Shown: positions 44,920-53,977, numbered from the stretch's first letter. The stretch: DNA of 64,000 nt from Chitinophaga rhizophila (GCF_019492185.1 NZ_JAICCF010000003.1:248001-312000); one strand, 5' to 3'. Notes: generated from the letters alone by a model not told the origin. Translations and numbers: made by a program.

Positions 44920-47900
44920 ATGAACCGACTTACTACCAGGTTATTAATTACCGGTACCCTATTACTTGGCTCGTTTCTCACCCAGGCACAGACCAATACC
45001 GTGGAATTTGGCCAGAACCGCATACAGCATAAGAATTTTAAATGGCGTTATTATCAAACCCGTCATTTTAATACTTACTTCAGCCAGAATGGTCTGGAAC
45101 TGGGTAAATACGTGGCACAGGTTGCAGAAAAGGAATTGCCGCAGCTGGAACAGTTCATGGAGTTTACCTTCCGCCAACGCGTGAATATTGTCGTGTATAA
45201 CACCTTCGGTGAAATGAAGCAGTCAAATATAGGCATTGGCGTTGACTGGCAGAATACAGGTGGTATCACCAAGCTGGTGGGTAATAAGCTGCTGGTTTAC
45301 TTTGATGGGGATCACGAGAACCTGCAACGTCAGATTCGTCAGGGTATTGCGCGTGTAATGCTGGACAACCTGCTGTTTGGAGAAGATATTGGAGAGTTTG
45401 CAGGTAATACGATACTCATCGATTTCCCTAAATGGTTCACCGACGGATTTGTGGCATATGCAGCTGAGAACTGGAATACTAAACTGGATGACGAACTGAA
45501 AGACGCTATACAGTCAGGAAGATACAAAGACTTTTACCAACTGGCCTACGAGAAACCTGTACTGGCCGGACATGCGTTCTGGTATTATGTCGAAAGTAAA
45601 TTTGGTAAAGATGCAGTTCCTTACCTGATGTATATCTCCCGCATCAACCGCGGACTGAAAAAAGGGTTTGAGCAGGTATTGAGCCAAAAGCCTAAGAACG
45701 CCCTGAAAGATTTCATGGTATTCAATGCCAAACGTTATCAGGATGACAACCGACGTCGCCGTCAGAGTACCCGTGGCGCACGTACTGTAGTATCCAGAGA
45801 GTTAAAGAAATCAGACTTCTATCGCTTCCAGGCCAACCCGAAAAGTAAATACTATGCAGTAGTTGAATTTTCCAAAGGCCTGTATAAAGTACAGATCCAG
45901 CTTGCTGACATGAAGCCTAAAGTATTGTTACGCAGTGGAGTAAGAATGCAGGCCAGCCAGCTGGACCCTAACTACCCATTACTGGCATGGAACCAGAAAG
46001 GTAACAGGCTGGCAATTGTATACGAGCACGAAGGTGTTACCAAACTCATGGTATATGACCTGATTACACGTACTACTACAAAACAGGACCTTCCAAGGTT
46101 TGACCGGATTATCGATATGAAGTATTTCTTCGAGTACGATAACTCCCTGTTGCTATCTGCTGTGAAAAATGGACATACAGACATCTACACATACAGTATC
46201 AATAAAAAGACCGCCGAGCAGATTACCAATGACGTGTACGACGACCTTGATCCGTCATTTGTGTCTTTCCCTGGCAAAAGTGGTATCATATATTCATCTA
46301 ACAGACCATCGCCTACCGCGAAAAGCGGAGATACGGTATTGCCCGCAGGCCACTACAATATCTTCCTGATCGACAACTTCAACAAAAGCGCCGATAAACA
46401 GATATCTCAGCTTACAGATATGAAGTATGGTAATGCACGTTCACCGCTTCAGTATAATACCACCCACTTCACATTTGTGTCAGATGTGAATGGTATCCGT
46501 AACCGTTATGCGGGCTTCTTTAAAACAGAAAGAACAGGTGTGGATTCACTCTTCTTTATAGGCGCTGAAATACTCCACAACCCTGAAAAGGCTGACCTGG
46601 ATTCTGCCCTGGCAGAATATGGCGCTACTGCTCCTGACTCTGTAATGGCAGTATCGCTGACCAAAGACTCTACCTATACTTTCCCGATGTCCAACTACGC
46701 TTATGGTATAAAAGAATCCAGGGGCGCAGGCGACCAGTCGGAAGTATCTCAGGTAATCCAGCAATATGGATTTAAAACACTCCAGAAATTAAGGATTGAT
46801 ACCGTTACATTGCGTAAGCGTAATGTAAACAGCCGGCCTACTACCTTCAGAGCAAGACAGATGCATGAAGACAGTATCCGCCTGGGCTTACCTACTTACC
46901 ATGACAAGGTCAGGACAGATACTGTACAGCATGGCGACTTCTTCCAGAGCGAGTTTGCACAGGAAGAACCGGATAGTGCAGTTATTGCAGAAGAGCAGGC
47001 CGCAAGGATTCCTCTGCTGGAGCCAGTACTCAAAAAGGCCAAGCTGCTGCCATATAAATGGAAGTTCTCATCTGACTACCTCATTGTACAACTGGATAAC
47101 TCTATATTAATCAATAGATACCAGCCATTCACTGGTCCTCCGACAGGCCCTATCAGACTGGCAGATCCTCTGAATGGACTGATCCGCATAGGCGTTAGCG
47201 ATCTGATGGAAGATGTGAAGATCAATGGCGGTTTCAGATTCCCTTCCAGCCTGGATGGTACTGAGTACTTTATCTCTGCGGCTTACCTGAAAAAGCGGTT
47301 TGACTATAAGTTCACTTACTACCGCAGGGTAGACAGGTACGGCGGGGTATCGTCTTCCGGTATTGATATTCCGGCTAAATTGAAGACAAACCTCTTCCAG
47401 TTCGATATTCGCTATCCGTTTGATCAGGCCAGAAGCATCCGCTTGCAGACAGGGTTCCGTAATGACAAGTTCGTAATTGCAGCATCTGATGAAACGACTT
47501 CCAAGCTGAAAGACTTCGCTGATAACTATGCGTTATTACGCCTGGAGTATGTGTACGACAATACGATCAACCCTGCTACCAACATCTGGCACGGTACACG
47601 TTATAAGATCTATGGTGATATGAACGCACAGATCAACGGAGACCTGAATGATGTTTTCGACCAGGGTGCTGCCGCAGGTAAGGGTAAGTTTACTTACAAC
47701 ATGGGTATTGATGTAAGACACTACCATTCTATCTACCGCAACTTTATCTGGGCGACCCGTTTCTCTGCAGATATGTCATGGGGTACGCGCAAGCTACTTT
47801 ATTACCTGGGTGGTTCTGATAACTGGCTGATTCCTAAGATCAATACCACTACACCAGTAAATATGAACGCTAATTACGCGTATCAGACACTGGCAACACC

Positions 47901-48294
47901 ACTGCGTGGGTACAGGCAGAATGCCCGTAATGGTAATAATGTAATGGTACTGAATACGGAATTACGCTTGCCGGTATTTGCGACATTCATGAACCGTCCG
48001 ATTAACTCTGCCATCATTCGTAACTTCCAGGTTGTCAGCTTTATCGATATCGGTACCGCGTGGAATGAGAAGTTGAATTTCAAAGATGCTAACTACACTT
48101 ATTATACAGGCAATGATGGAACAATAACGGTGAAAGTGAAAGAAGGCTTCCTGGGACCATTTGTAGGGGGGTATGGCTTTGGTGCACGTACGACTATTGC
48201 AGGTTATTTCCTGAGAATAGATGCAGGCTGGCCGGCAGTAGCGTTCTTCCGTGGCAAACCAATCTGGCACTTCGGAATGGGAGTTGACTTCTAA
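44920..48294 (+). CDS. large secreted protein: degenerate peptidase MA-like domain, TolB-type propeller, Omp85-like barrel
   Basis: This 1124-residue exported protein starts with a signal peptide (residues 1-24, TQAQ). Residues 30-260 follow the peptidase MA layout, but HExxH is replaced by Q141-G-I-A-R145 and the P-x-W-F-x-E-G motif reads FPKWFTDGFVAY (169-180), so it should be inactive. Residues 300-540 carry PD40-type propeller repeats (DPNYPLLAWNQKGNRLAIVY; DLDPSFVSFPGKSGIIYSSNR). The last 380 residues read like an Omp85/surface-antigen barrel, with the strand-rich end FLRIDAGWPAVAFFRGKPIWHFGMGVDF. The true start is ATG 44920. A non-ATG frame extends to 44863. Confidence 0.78.
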   Translation: MNRLTTRLLITGTLLLGSFLTQAQTNTVEFGQNRIQHKNFKWRYYQTRHFNTYFSQNGLELGKYVAQVAEKELPQLEQFMEFTFRQRVNIVVYNTFGEMKQSNIGIGVDWQNTGGITKLVGNKLLVYFDGDHENLQRQIRQGIARVMLDNLLFGEDIGEFAGNTILIDFPKWFTDGFVAYAAENWNTKLDDELKDAIQSGRYKDFYQLAYEKPVLAGHAFWYYVESKFGKDAVPYLMYISRINRGLKKGFEQVLSQKPKNALKDFMVFNAKRYQDDNRRRRQSTRGARTVVSRELKKSDFYRFQANPKSKYYAVVEFSKGLYKVQIQLADMKPKVLLRSGVRMQASQLDPNYPLLAWNQKGNRLAIVYEHEGVTKLMVYDLITRTTTKQDLPRFDRIIDMKYFFEYDNSLLLSAVKNGHTDIYTYSINKKTAEQITNDVYDDLDPSFVSFPGKSGIIYSSNRPSPTAKSGDTVLPAGHYNIFLIDNFNKSADKQISQLTDMKYGNARSPLQYNTTHFTFVSDVNGIRNRYAGFFKTERTGVDSLFFIGAEILHNPEKADLDSALAEYGATAPDSVMAVSLTKDSTYTFPMSNYAYGIKESRGAGDQSEVSQVIQQYGFKTLQKLRIDTVTLRKRNVNSRPTTFRARQMHEDSIRLGLPTYHDKVRTDTVQHGDFFQSEFAQEEPDSAVIAEEQAARIPLLEPVLKKAKLLPYKWKFSSDYLIVQLDNSILINRYQPFTGPPTGPIRLADPLNGLIRIGVSDLMEDVKINGGFRFPSSLDGTEYFISAAYLKKRFDYKFTYYRRVDRYGGVSSSGIDIPAKLKTNLFQFDIRYPFDQARSIRLQTGFRNDKFVIAASDETTSKLKDFADNYALLRLEYVYDNTINPATNIWHGTRYKIYGDMNAQINGDLNDVFDQGAAAGKGKFTYNMGIDVRHYHSIYRNFIWATRFSADMSWGTRKLLYYLGGSDNWLIPKINTTTPVNMNANYAYQTLATPLRGYRQNARNGNNVMVLNTELRLPVFATFMNRPINSAIIRNFQVVSFIDIGTAWNEKLNFKDANYTYYTGNDGTITVKVKEGFLGPFVGGYGFGARTTIAGYFLRIDAGWPAVAFFRGKPIWHFGMGVDF

Positions 48295-48318
48295 TAATAA
48301 GATTACAGATAATAGGCA

Positions 48319-48350
48319 GGGGCTCGTTGAATAACGAGCCCCTTTTTTTT
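48319..48350 (+). terminator. terminator of the propeller/barrel gene
   Basis: GGGGCTCGTT pairs with AACGAGCCCC and is followed by eight T residues. The T-tract overlaps the end of the convergent dgkA. Confidence 0.85.
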
Positions 48351-48714
48351 AGTATAGGATAGGGATAAAAATTACAGCTCCGGTTATAACGGCAATCAAA
48401 GCGGCAACAAGGACTGCCCCGGCAGCTACATCTTTGATCCATTTGACACGGGGGTGGTAGTCCGGCGACAAATGATCCATGATCTTCTCAACAACAGTAT
48501 TTAACATCTCGGTAATCCACACCATTCCAATGACGATCAGTATGGCAATCCATTGGTTGGCTGACAATCTGAAATAGAAACCGGCCGTTACCACCAGTAG
48601 AGTTGCAAGCGCATGTATACGTGCGTGGGGTTCACTGCGTAGAAAGGCAGTTATTCCCTGTATGGCGTATTTAAAACTACGAATGCGTTGCTGCAGATAA
48701 CGACCGGTTTGCAT
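48349..48714 (-). CDS. dgkA: diacylglycerol/undecaprenol kinase family protein
   Basis: This 121-residue integral membrane kinase phosphorylates a lipid alcohol. Family motifs are RSEPHARIHALATLLVV (residues 26-42) and EMLNTVVEKIMDHLSPDYHPRVKWIKDVAAGAVL (68-101). Three helices are predicted. In Gram-positive bacteria DgkA acts on undecaprenol, but the substrate here is not known. It is the last gene of the creD operon, 20 bp after creD. Confidence 0.9.
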   Translation of the reverse strand: MQTGRYLQQRIRSFKYAIQGITAFLRSEPHARIHALATLLVVTAGFYFRLSANQWIAILIVIGMVWITEMLNTVVEKIMDHLSPDYHPRVKWIKDVAAGAVLVAALIAVITGAVIFIPILY

Positions 48715-48734
48715 GAGTATATTATTTTACAGGA

Positions 48735-50096
48735 TTATAGTTCTCCCCATTTAATTCTCCGGCTAAAGTACATCACAATAGCTAGTATTATGAATAACCC
48801 GAGACTACCCATCAGCAATGACTGGTCTTCCGAGCGTATAATGACATATATAAAGCCGTACAATATGGACAGCGCCCCACCAATCATCAGGGCCAGCCGG
48901 TTACTTTTCAGTACACTGGCTGTATATACGGAAACAAGGCCAATGGTAAGTACGGCAGCTATCAGATAAGCAATACTGAAATTAAGCTGTTCGGCCAGTG
49001 CGATTAAGAGCGTATAGAAGACGCACAGCGCAATACCTATCAATATATATTGTAATGGATGAACAGGAGAGCGTTGCAGCAGCTCTACGAAATAATAAAC
49101 AAGGAATGTAAGACCGATAATCAGGATAGCATATTTAACAGCGCGGGTTGACTGTTGATAGGTATCTACCGGCAGGAGCAGTTTTACGCCAAAGTCTGCG
49201 GAATGCAGGTTCGTTTGGTTACCTGTCCAGATCTGCGGGAAGTTGCGATTGAGGTTAGATACCTGCCAGGCAGCGTTGAAGCCTTTGTCATTCACATTGT
49301 GGCTGTTAGGGAGGAAGGAGCCGGCAAAACTAGGATTATTCCAATTAGAAGACAGTTCGACAACGGTAGTTTTACCAACGGGAGAGAAGTATAGCTGGCC
49401 TGAGCCCTTAAGGTCAAGGTTTACCGCAAAACTGCCACCGGTAATACCACTGTCAGATGCTACCAGGGGTACTTTTACCTGCATACCATTAGGAAATAGT
49501 TCTGATGCAGGAACCCCAGGATTGAAGTAGAAGGTTTGGCCGTTCCATTGCACGCCCGCCTGATTGCTGATACCACGCATGTCATTGATACCGACTGCCA
49601 GGTAAGCGTCTTTAAGCAATACCTGCTCTGGCGAGAGGTTTAAATTCATCAGGTCCAGTTTTGAGAAGGACCCGCTGATTTCCAGATTAGAGGTATATAC
49701 AGCTACTTCATAAATTCCACGTCTACGGATTTCAGGTAGTAGTTTACCATTGACTTTCAGTCTGTCAGGAAGGAAGAAGGCATTAGAAACAACACCTGGT
49801 TTTACGATATAGGGGATTACGAGTACCGGCCCGGTGATGGTCTGAGAGTCGCCCCATTTACCGCTGACTTCACCTTTGGCTTCAAACTGGCGCTGTTCTC
49901 TTTCGGAGATTAGTTCCATAGTCATGCTGGCCGGTATAAGCAGTAAGAGAACCAGTATACCTATCAAGATCGCCTTTACACCATAGGCATGCCGCTCAAA
50001 AAAGGATCGTTTTGGGTCTATACCTGACGGTTGGACAGAGCGATTATAGTAGTTCTGAGGCTGGGAAGCGCCTTCATTAACGTTGGTAGTTTCCAT
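48735..50096 (-). CDS. creD: CreD-family inner-membrane protein
   Basis: This 453-residue protein has an N-terminal helix (residues 36-62, VKAILIGILVLLLLIPASMTMELI), a large periplasmic region with the family motif ISEREQRQFEAKGEVSGKWGDSQTITGPVLVIPY, and a C-terminal cluster of six helices. CreD belongs to the Cre regulon of Proteobacteria and is linked to envelope integrity and beta-lactam response. No creB/creC is near. Instead a winged-helix regulator lies just upstream and the same inverted repeat is found at both promoters of the locus. Confidence 0.92.
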   Translation of the reverse strand: METTNVNEGASQPQNYYNRSVQPSGIDPKRSFFERHAYGVKAILIGILVLLLLIPASMTMELISEREQRQFEAKGEVSGKWGDSQTITGPVLVIPYIVKPGVVSNAFFLPDRLKVNGKLLPEIRRRGIYEVAVYTSNLEISGSFSKLDLMNLNLSPEQVLLKDAYLAVGINDMRGISNQAGVQWNGQTFYFNPGVPASELFPNGMQVKVPLVASDSGITGGSFAVNLDLKGSGQLYFSPVGKTTVVELSSNWNNPSFAGSFLPNSHNVNDKGFNAAWQVSNLNRNFPQIWTGNQTNLHSADFGVKLLLPVDTYQQSTRAVKYAILIIGLTFLVYYFVELLQRSPVHPLQYILIGIALCVFYTLLIALAEQLNFSIAYLIAAVLTIGLVSVYTASVLKSNRLALMIGGALSILYGFIYVIIRSEDQSLLMGSLGLFIILAIVMYFSRRIKWGEL

Positions 50097-50117
50097 GTTC
50101 GGATATATTTAAAAGTG

Positions 50118-50136
50118 CTTTGAATTACAAAGTTTA
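50118..50136 (-). promoter_or_regulatory. operator-like inverted repeat overlapping the creD -7 box
   Basis: CTTTG-AATTA-CAAAG (50118-50132) overlaps the minus-strand box TAAACTTTG (50128-50136). The same CTTTG-N5-CAAAG design is present at 51149-51167 upstream of the first gene of the locus, which suggests one regulator controls both. Confidence 0.6.
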
Positions 50137-50150
50137 TAGGCAAAAAAAAT

Positions 50151-50450
50151 TCACTCCATAGAGCGGATCATATTTTCGAGAGCGGCCAGATGGCCTTTGA
50201 ATGCTTTTTCACCAGCTTTAGTGATAGAATAGGTAGTATTGGTCTTACGACCTACAAACCCTTTATGTACTTTCAGATAGCCGTTTTCTTCCAGCGTACT
50301 GAGGTGGGAGGCAAGGTTGCCATCCGTTAGTTCGAGCATCTGTTTCAGGTCATTGAAGCTCACTTCCTCATTTACCATCAGTATGCTCATGACCCCCAGC
50401 CGGATACGGCTGTCGAATATTTTGTTTAAGTTACCTATGGGATTGATCAC
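50151..50450 (-). CDS. winged-helix transcriptional regulator (HTH_34/MarR-like)
   Basis: This 99-residue single-domain regulator has the winged-helix core SFNDLKQMLELTDGNLASHLSTLEENGYLKVHKGFVGRKTNTTYSITKAGEKAF. The family is common beside creD-type genes in Bacteroidota. No ligand domain is present. The start is a GTG at 50448-50450. It is probably the DNA-binding partner of the CTTTG-N5-CAAAG repeats flanking it, by inference from position. Confidence 0.88.
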   Translation of the reverse strand: MINPIGNLNKIFDSRIRLGVMSILMVNEEVSFNDLKQMLELTDGNLASHLSTLEENGYLKVHKGFVGRKTNTTYSITKAGEKAFKGHLAALENMIRSME

Positions 50451-50494
50451 GAGTTCTTCTTTTATTCAACAATTTGATACCTGACAACACCGGC

Positions 50495-51139
50495 TCATTC
50501 TTCTGAAGTACGGCGCTCATATTTCCACCACATCAGGAGGCCGTAGAATATGTGCATAAATCCGAAACCCAGCGCCCAAAAGTAAAGCCCTCTGCGCAAA
50601 AAGAAAACATTTAATATCCCCAGAGCAATTTCTGAAATACCGAGGTACCTGATATCCGGCAGTGTATACTTACTGGCGTTAAGTAGAGCCATACCATAGA
50701 ATACCAGGCAGGATGGGGCTACAAGTACATCCAGGTTATTATATATCAGCCCCAGGATGAAGGCACCTCCTGCCAGCATAGGGATCAGTGCATTGATAAT
50801 TACTTTCTTTGAGGTGGCGTCGAACACCGGCAAATTGTTCTTTTTAGCACGCCTCCAGGTAAAGTAATGACCACCGGCTGCTGCCAGGAACATCACTGCA
50901 AAACCGAGTATAATTAGCTGTAACCGGAATTGTGCAAAGTCAGCATCATCGTAATGGCCTCTGGCCACCCATCGGTCATAGTAAGCACGGAACATAAACA
51001 GGGCTACCCCAGCGCCTGCGAGTGCAGATATTCCTGCAAAGACGGCACTCAACCCACTCAAAGAACGAAAGCGGCTGCTACGTTCCATTATGCGCTTGAT
51101 ATCACTTAAGGTGGTTTCGAGATTTTGCTGCTCTGTCAT
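50495..51139 (-). CDS. small polytopic membrane protein, unrecognised
   Basis: This 214-residue protein begins with a soluble helix (TTLSDIKRIMERSSRFRSLSGLSAV) and has about six membrane helices. It shows no recognised family motif. It is the first gene of the unit with the winged-helix regulator (44 bp gap) and is probably coregulated with creD. Confidence 0.78.
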   Translation of the reverse strand: MTEQQNLETTLSDIKRIMERSSRFRSLSGLSAVFAGISALAGAGVALFMFRAYYDRWVARGHYDDADFAQFRLQLIILGFAVMFLAAAGGHYFTWRRAKKNNLPVFDATSKKVIINALIPMLAGGAFILGLIYNNLDVLVAPSCLVFYGMALLNASKYTLPDIRYLGISEIALGILNVFFLRRGLYFWALGFGFMHIFYGLLMWWKYERRTSEE

Positions 51140-51148
51140 ACTTAAAGT

Positions 51149-51167
51149 ACTTTGTAAATCAAAGTTA
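51149..51167 (-). promoter_or_regulatory. operator-like inverted repeat and -7 box at the first gene of the creD locus
   Basis: ACTTTG-TAAAT-CAAAGT (51149-51165) overlaps the minus-strand -7 box TAACTTTG (51160-51167). It shares the 5-bp arms and the 5-bp spacer with the repeat upstream of creD. Confidence 0.6.
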
Positions 51168-51276
51168 CATATTTACCTGGTATTACAAAATATATTTTCC
51201 TGATATGAGTGTAGACTAAGGTAATCGCCATTGATATATCTTTGGCCAACATGTTATAAACGCCACAAGTAACTTC

Positions 51277-51582
51277 ATGAATACTAGTAAAAAGATTTAT
51301 TCCCAAAAGGTAAAACCGGGAGCCTATGAGTATATGATCAAGGTGCTCAAATATCCGGAACAGGTAGACCCTCGGATGGACGGAAAGGTCTGCAGAATAA
51401 CAGTAACCGACTATAAATTGGAGCCAAGTATTCAAGCCAAAGACATACCTGCCCACATAAATGACCGGCTGTTTCAGGTGGAAGTACATGGAATTGACGA
51501 CCGGGAATATCTGATATTAGCGAGCCAACTCGAGTATGCCGGACAGGACCTGGTAGTGGTGGAGTCTAATACCAAAGGGTAA
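51277..51582 (+). CDS. hypothetical protein
   Basis: This 101-residue soluble protein has a mixed composition and no signal peptide or membrane helix. It reads like a real protein (balanced charge, no low-complexity), but I recognise no family. It lies alone between the creD locus and the aminotransferase gene. Confidence 0.5.
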   Translation: MNTSKKIYSQKVKPGAYEYMIKVLKYPEQVDPRMDGKVCRITVTDYKLEPSIQAKDIPAHINDRLFQVEVHGIDDREYLILASQLEYAGQDLVVVESNTKG

Positions 51583-51671
51583 TAACTAGCTGGTAATCAG
51601 GTACCCACCATTGAAAATGCTGATCTCGAATGCTTCATGTGTCAATTTATACAGTGGTACACTTGTTATAT

Positions 51672-51708
51672 AAAAGAAGGGGATAACAAAGCGTTATCCC
51701 CCTCTTTT
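51672..51708. terminator. terminator downstream of the aminotransferase gene
   Basis: AAAAGAAGGGGATAAC pairs with GTTATCCCCCTCTTTT, a long stem with one mismatch, 14 bp past the aminotransferase stop. Confidence 0.75.
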
Positions 51709-51722
51709 AGTAAGTTTCTCCT

Positions 51723-52913
51723 TTAACCATTTACAACTTCCTCTATTGCTTGCAGGATAATATCACATGCGTGCCTGATCTCTTCCTTACTAATGATCAA
51801 AGGTGGCGCAATCCGCAGGCATTCTGGTGCAAATAGAAACCAGTCGGTCAGCACTCCTTTATCTATACAACGGTCTATCACTTTCTTATTTATAGCGAAG
51901 CTTTCAAACTCTACGGCCATCATCAGTCCCAGCGACCTGATTGCCTTAATTGCGGGGTGCTTCAGGTACTGATGGAACAATTCACCTTTAGCTTTCACCT
52001 GATCAACTAATTGCTCTTCCAGTAGTACTTTAAAACCTGCCATACCTGCGGCACAGATTACAGGGTGCCCGCCAAAAGTAGTCATATGTCCGAGTACCGG
52101 ATTATTAGTAAGCACCCACATTATCTCCTTATCAGCGATAAAAGCCCCCATAGGCATACCTCCACCCAGGGCTTTGCCAAGTAGCAGGATATCCGGAACA
52201 ACGCCCGCTTGTTCAAAGGCCCACAATGTGCCATTTCGTCCAAGTCCGCACTGTATCTCATCCAACACCATCAATGTTCCGGTTGCAGTACATTTATCAC
52301 GTATAGCCTGCAGCCATTCTTTATCTGGCACCTGAACCCCTGCCTCTGCCTGTACCGTTTCAAGGATAATGCAGGCCGTCCGGTCAGTAATTAGCTCTAC
52401 TGCAGCCGGACTATTATAGTCAAGATGTTGTATATCAGGCAATAAAGGTCTATATGCATTCCGCCATGCTTCATCACCCATTATGCTCATAGCTCCCTGG
52501 GTGGAACCATGATAGCTCCTTTCAAAAGCCAGGATCTCCGACCTGCCTGTATACCGTTTCGCCAGTTTCATAGCTCCCTCTACCGCTTCAGCCCCTGAAT
52601 TGGTGAAATAGACACTGTTCAGTGAGGGTGGCAGATGTTGTGTCAGGAGAGTAGCAAAACCTACCTGAGGCGTCTGGATCAGTTCTCCATATACCAATAG
52701 GTGCATATATTGCTCTGCCTGTTCTTTAATGGCGTTTACTACAGCAGGGTGGGAGTGCCCTACATTGCATACGCTGATACCTGCAATCAGATCCAGGATC
52801 TTTTTGCCTTCCGCATCCCACATATACATGCCGGAAGCTTTTGTTATTTCAAGTGCCATAGGGGCGTCAGATAACTGAGCCACGTGGCGTAAAAATAGTT
52901 GTCTGTTATTCAT
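51723..52913 (-). CDS. class III PLP-dependent aminotransferase (acetylornithine/ornithine type)
   Basis: This 396-residue cytoplasmic enzyme belongs to the fold type I, class III aminotransferases. It shows the glycine-rich phosphate-binding SGAEAVEGAMKLAKRYTGR, the cofactor Asp within LMVLDEIQCGLGRNG, and the Schiff-base lysine in LLLGKALGGGMPMGAFI. The class includes acetylornithine, ornithine and GABA aminotransferases, and the substrate cannot be named. The ATG follows a TATTTTTG box by only a few bases. Confidence 0.9.
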   Translation of the reverse strand: MNNRQLFLRHVAQLSDAPMALEITKASGMYMWDAEGKKILDLIAGISVCNVGHSHPAVVNAIKEQAEQYMHLLVYGELIQTPQVGFATLLTQHLPPSLNSVYFTNSGAEAVEGAMKLAKRYTGRSEILAFERSYHGSTQGAMSIMGDEAWRNAYRPLLPDIQHLDYNSPAAVELITDRTACIILETVQAEAGVQVPDKEWLQAIRDKCTATGTLMVLDEIQCGLGRNGTLWAFEQAGVVPDILLLGKALGGGMPMGAFIADKEIMWVLTNNPVLGHMTTFGGHPVICAAGMAGFKVLLEEQLVDQVKAKGELFHQYLKHPAIKAIRSLGLMMAVEFESFAINKKVIDRCIDKGVLTDWFLFAPECLRIAPPLIISKEEIRHACDIILQAIEEVVNG

Positions 52914-52920
52914 GCTGACA

Positions 52921-52928
52921 CAAAAATA
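52921..52928 (-). promoter_or_regulatory. -7 box of the aminotransferase gene
   Basis: The minus strand reads TATTTTTG, an exact match 7 bp before the ATG at 52913. Confidence 0.6.
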
Positions 52929-52945
52929 CGCTATACGATTTTATT

Positions 52946-52953
52946 TACTTTTG
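52946..52953 (+). promoter_or_regulatory. -7 box of the gamma-carbonic anhydrase gene
   Basis: TACTTTTG then C is an exact match 16 bp before the ATG at 52970. It is divergent to the aminotransferase promoter. Confidence 0.6.
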
Positions 52954-52969
52954 CGTTAAATTTTACTAT

Positions 52970-53500
52970 ATGCCTGTCATCCTACCGGTTAAAGGAATAC
53001 TGCCAGAAATGGGAAATGATTGTTTTGTCGCTCCAAATGCTACAATAGTCGGCGATGTAATAATGGGAGACCAGTGCAGCGTTTGGTTCAATGCAGTTAT
53101 CCGTGGAGATGTAAACAGCATCCGGATGGGCAATAAAGTTAATGTGCAGGACGGCGCAGTCATACATTGTACCTACGAAAAGACTAAGGCTATTATTGGT
53201 AATAATGTCTCTATCGGACATAACGCTATCGTGCATGGCTGCACAGTTGAAGATAACGTATTGATAGGCATGGGTGCCATCGTAATGGATAATGCGCACA
53301 TCGGTAGTAATTCAATCATTGCAGCAGGAGCAGTTGTACTCGAAAATACCAAGGTAGAACCAGGCTCCATCTATGCTGGGGTACCTGCTAAAAAGGTGAA
53401 AGATATCAGCCAGTCCCTGATCAGTGGTGAAATAGACCGCATTGCTAACAACTATCTTATGTACTCAGGGTGGTTTAAAGACGATGCCACCGGCAAGTGA
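52970..53500 (+). CDS. gamma-class carbonic anhydrase-like protein
   Basis: This 176-residue protein folds as a left-handed beta-helix of hexapeptide repeats (APNATIVGDVIMGDQCSVWFNAVIRGDVNSIRMG). The three zinc-binding histidines typical of the gamma class are present: H66 (VIHCTYE), H84 and H89 (SIGHNAIVHGC). It may hydrate carbon dioxide or be a related metal enzyme. Confidence 0.9.
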   Translation: MPVILPVKGILPEMGNDCFVAPNATIVGDVIMGDQCSVWFNAVIRGDVNSIRMGNKVNVQDGAVIHCTYEKTKAIIGNNVSIGHNAIVHGCTVEDNVLIGMGAIVMDNAHIGSNSIIAAGAVVLENTKVEPGSIYAGVPAKKVKDISQSLISGEIDRIANNYLMYSGWFKDDATGK

Positions 53501-53540
53501 CATATTTTAATTATCTTGCATTTATTAATATCCTTACCCT

Positions 53541-53696
53541 ATGAAAAAGCTCCTATTCCTGTTAGCGGTGTGTGGCATCTTTGCCATTGGCTGCAAAACA
53601 GAGCGCACAGGCTGTGCTAGTAATAACTACTATTCTACCAAGAATGGTAAGCAAAACAGGTCATCCGCCAGACAGATGAACGGAAGAGTATTCTAA
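53541..53696 (+). CDS. 51-residue lipoprotein, twin A
   Basis: A very small protein with a lipobox signal (LLAVCGIFAIGCKT, lipid-attached Cys near residue 18) and a short mature part with a C-x5-T-G-C motif (CKTERTGC). It is a paralogue of the next gene, with the same length and motif. Such micro-lipoproteins are common but unstudied in Bacteroidota. A weak TATCTTG box lies upstream. Confidence 0.6.
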   Translation: MKKLLFLLAVCGIFAIGCKTERTGCASNNYYSTKNGKQNRSSARQMNGRVF

Positions 53697-53711
53697 TCAA
53701 CATACAACCCT

Positions 53712-53867
53712 ATGCGCAAACTTATACTCTTCGCAGTGATTGTGTCCCTCACAGGACTCTCATCTTGCCGTTCCCGGAAAACCGGCTGTCCTACACCCCG
53801 TAAAAACTGGGGAGCAGAAAAATTGCTGGATGAAATGAGCGCTCCTAAGAAAAAGAAGCGTCGTTGA
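53712..53867 (+). CDS. 51-residue lipoprotein, twin B
   Basis: It starts 15 bp after twin A, has the same length, a lipobox (LTGLSSCRS) and the C-x5-T-G-C motif (CRSRKTGC). Its mature part is basic, ending KKKKRR. Probably arose by duplication of the neighbouring gene, and probably cotranscribed with it. Confidence 0.6.
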   Translation: MRKLILFAVIVSLTGLSSCRSRKTGCPTPRKNWGAEKLLDEMSAPKKKKRR

Positions 53868-53977
53868 CCCAGGCAATTATTAAAACGAATTGCTGATTAC
53901 TATAATTTGACTTAGGCAGGCATTCCGGAAGAAAGCCTTATCAGGAAACGATTGCCCTGATAAAGAGTACCCGATGC

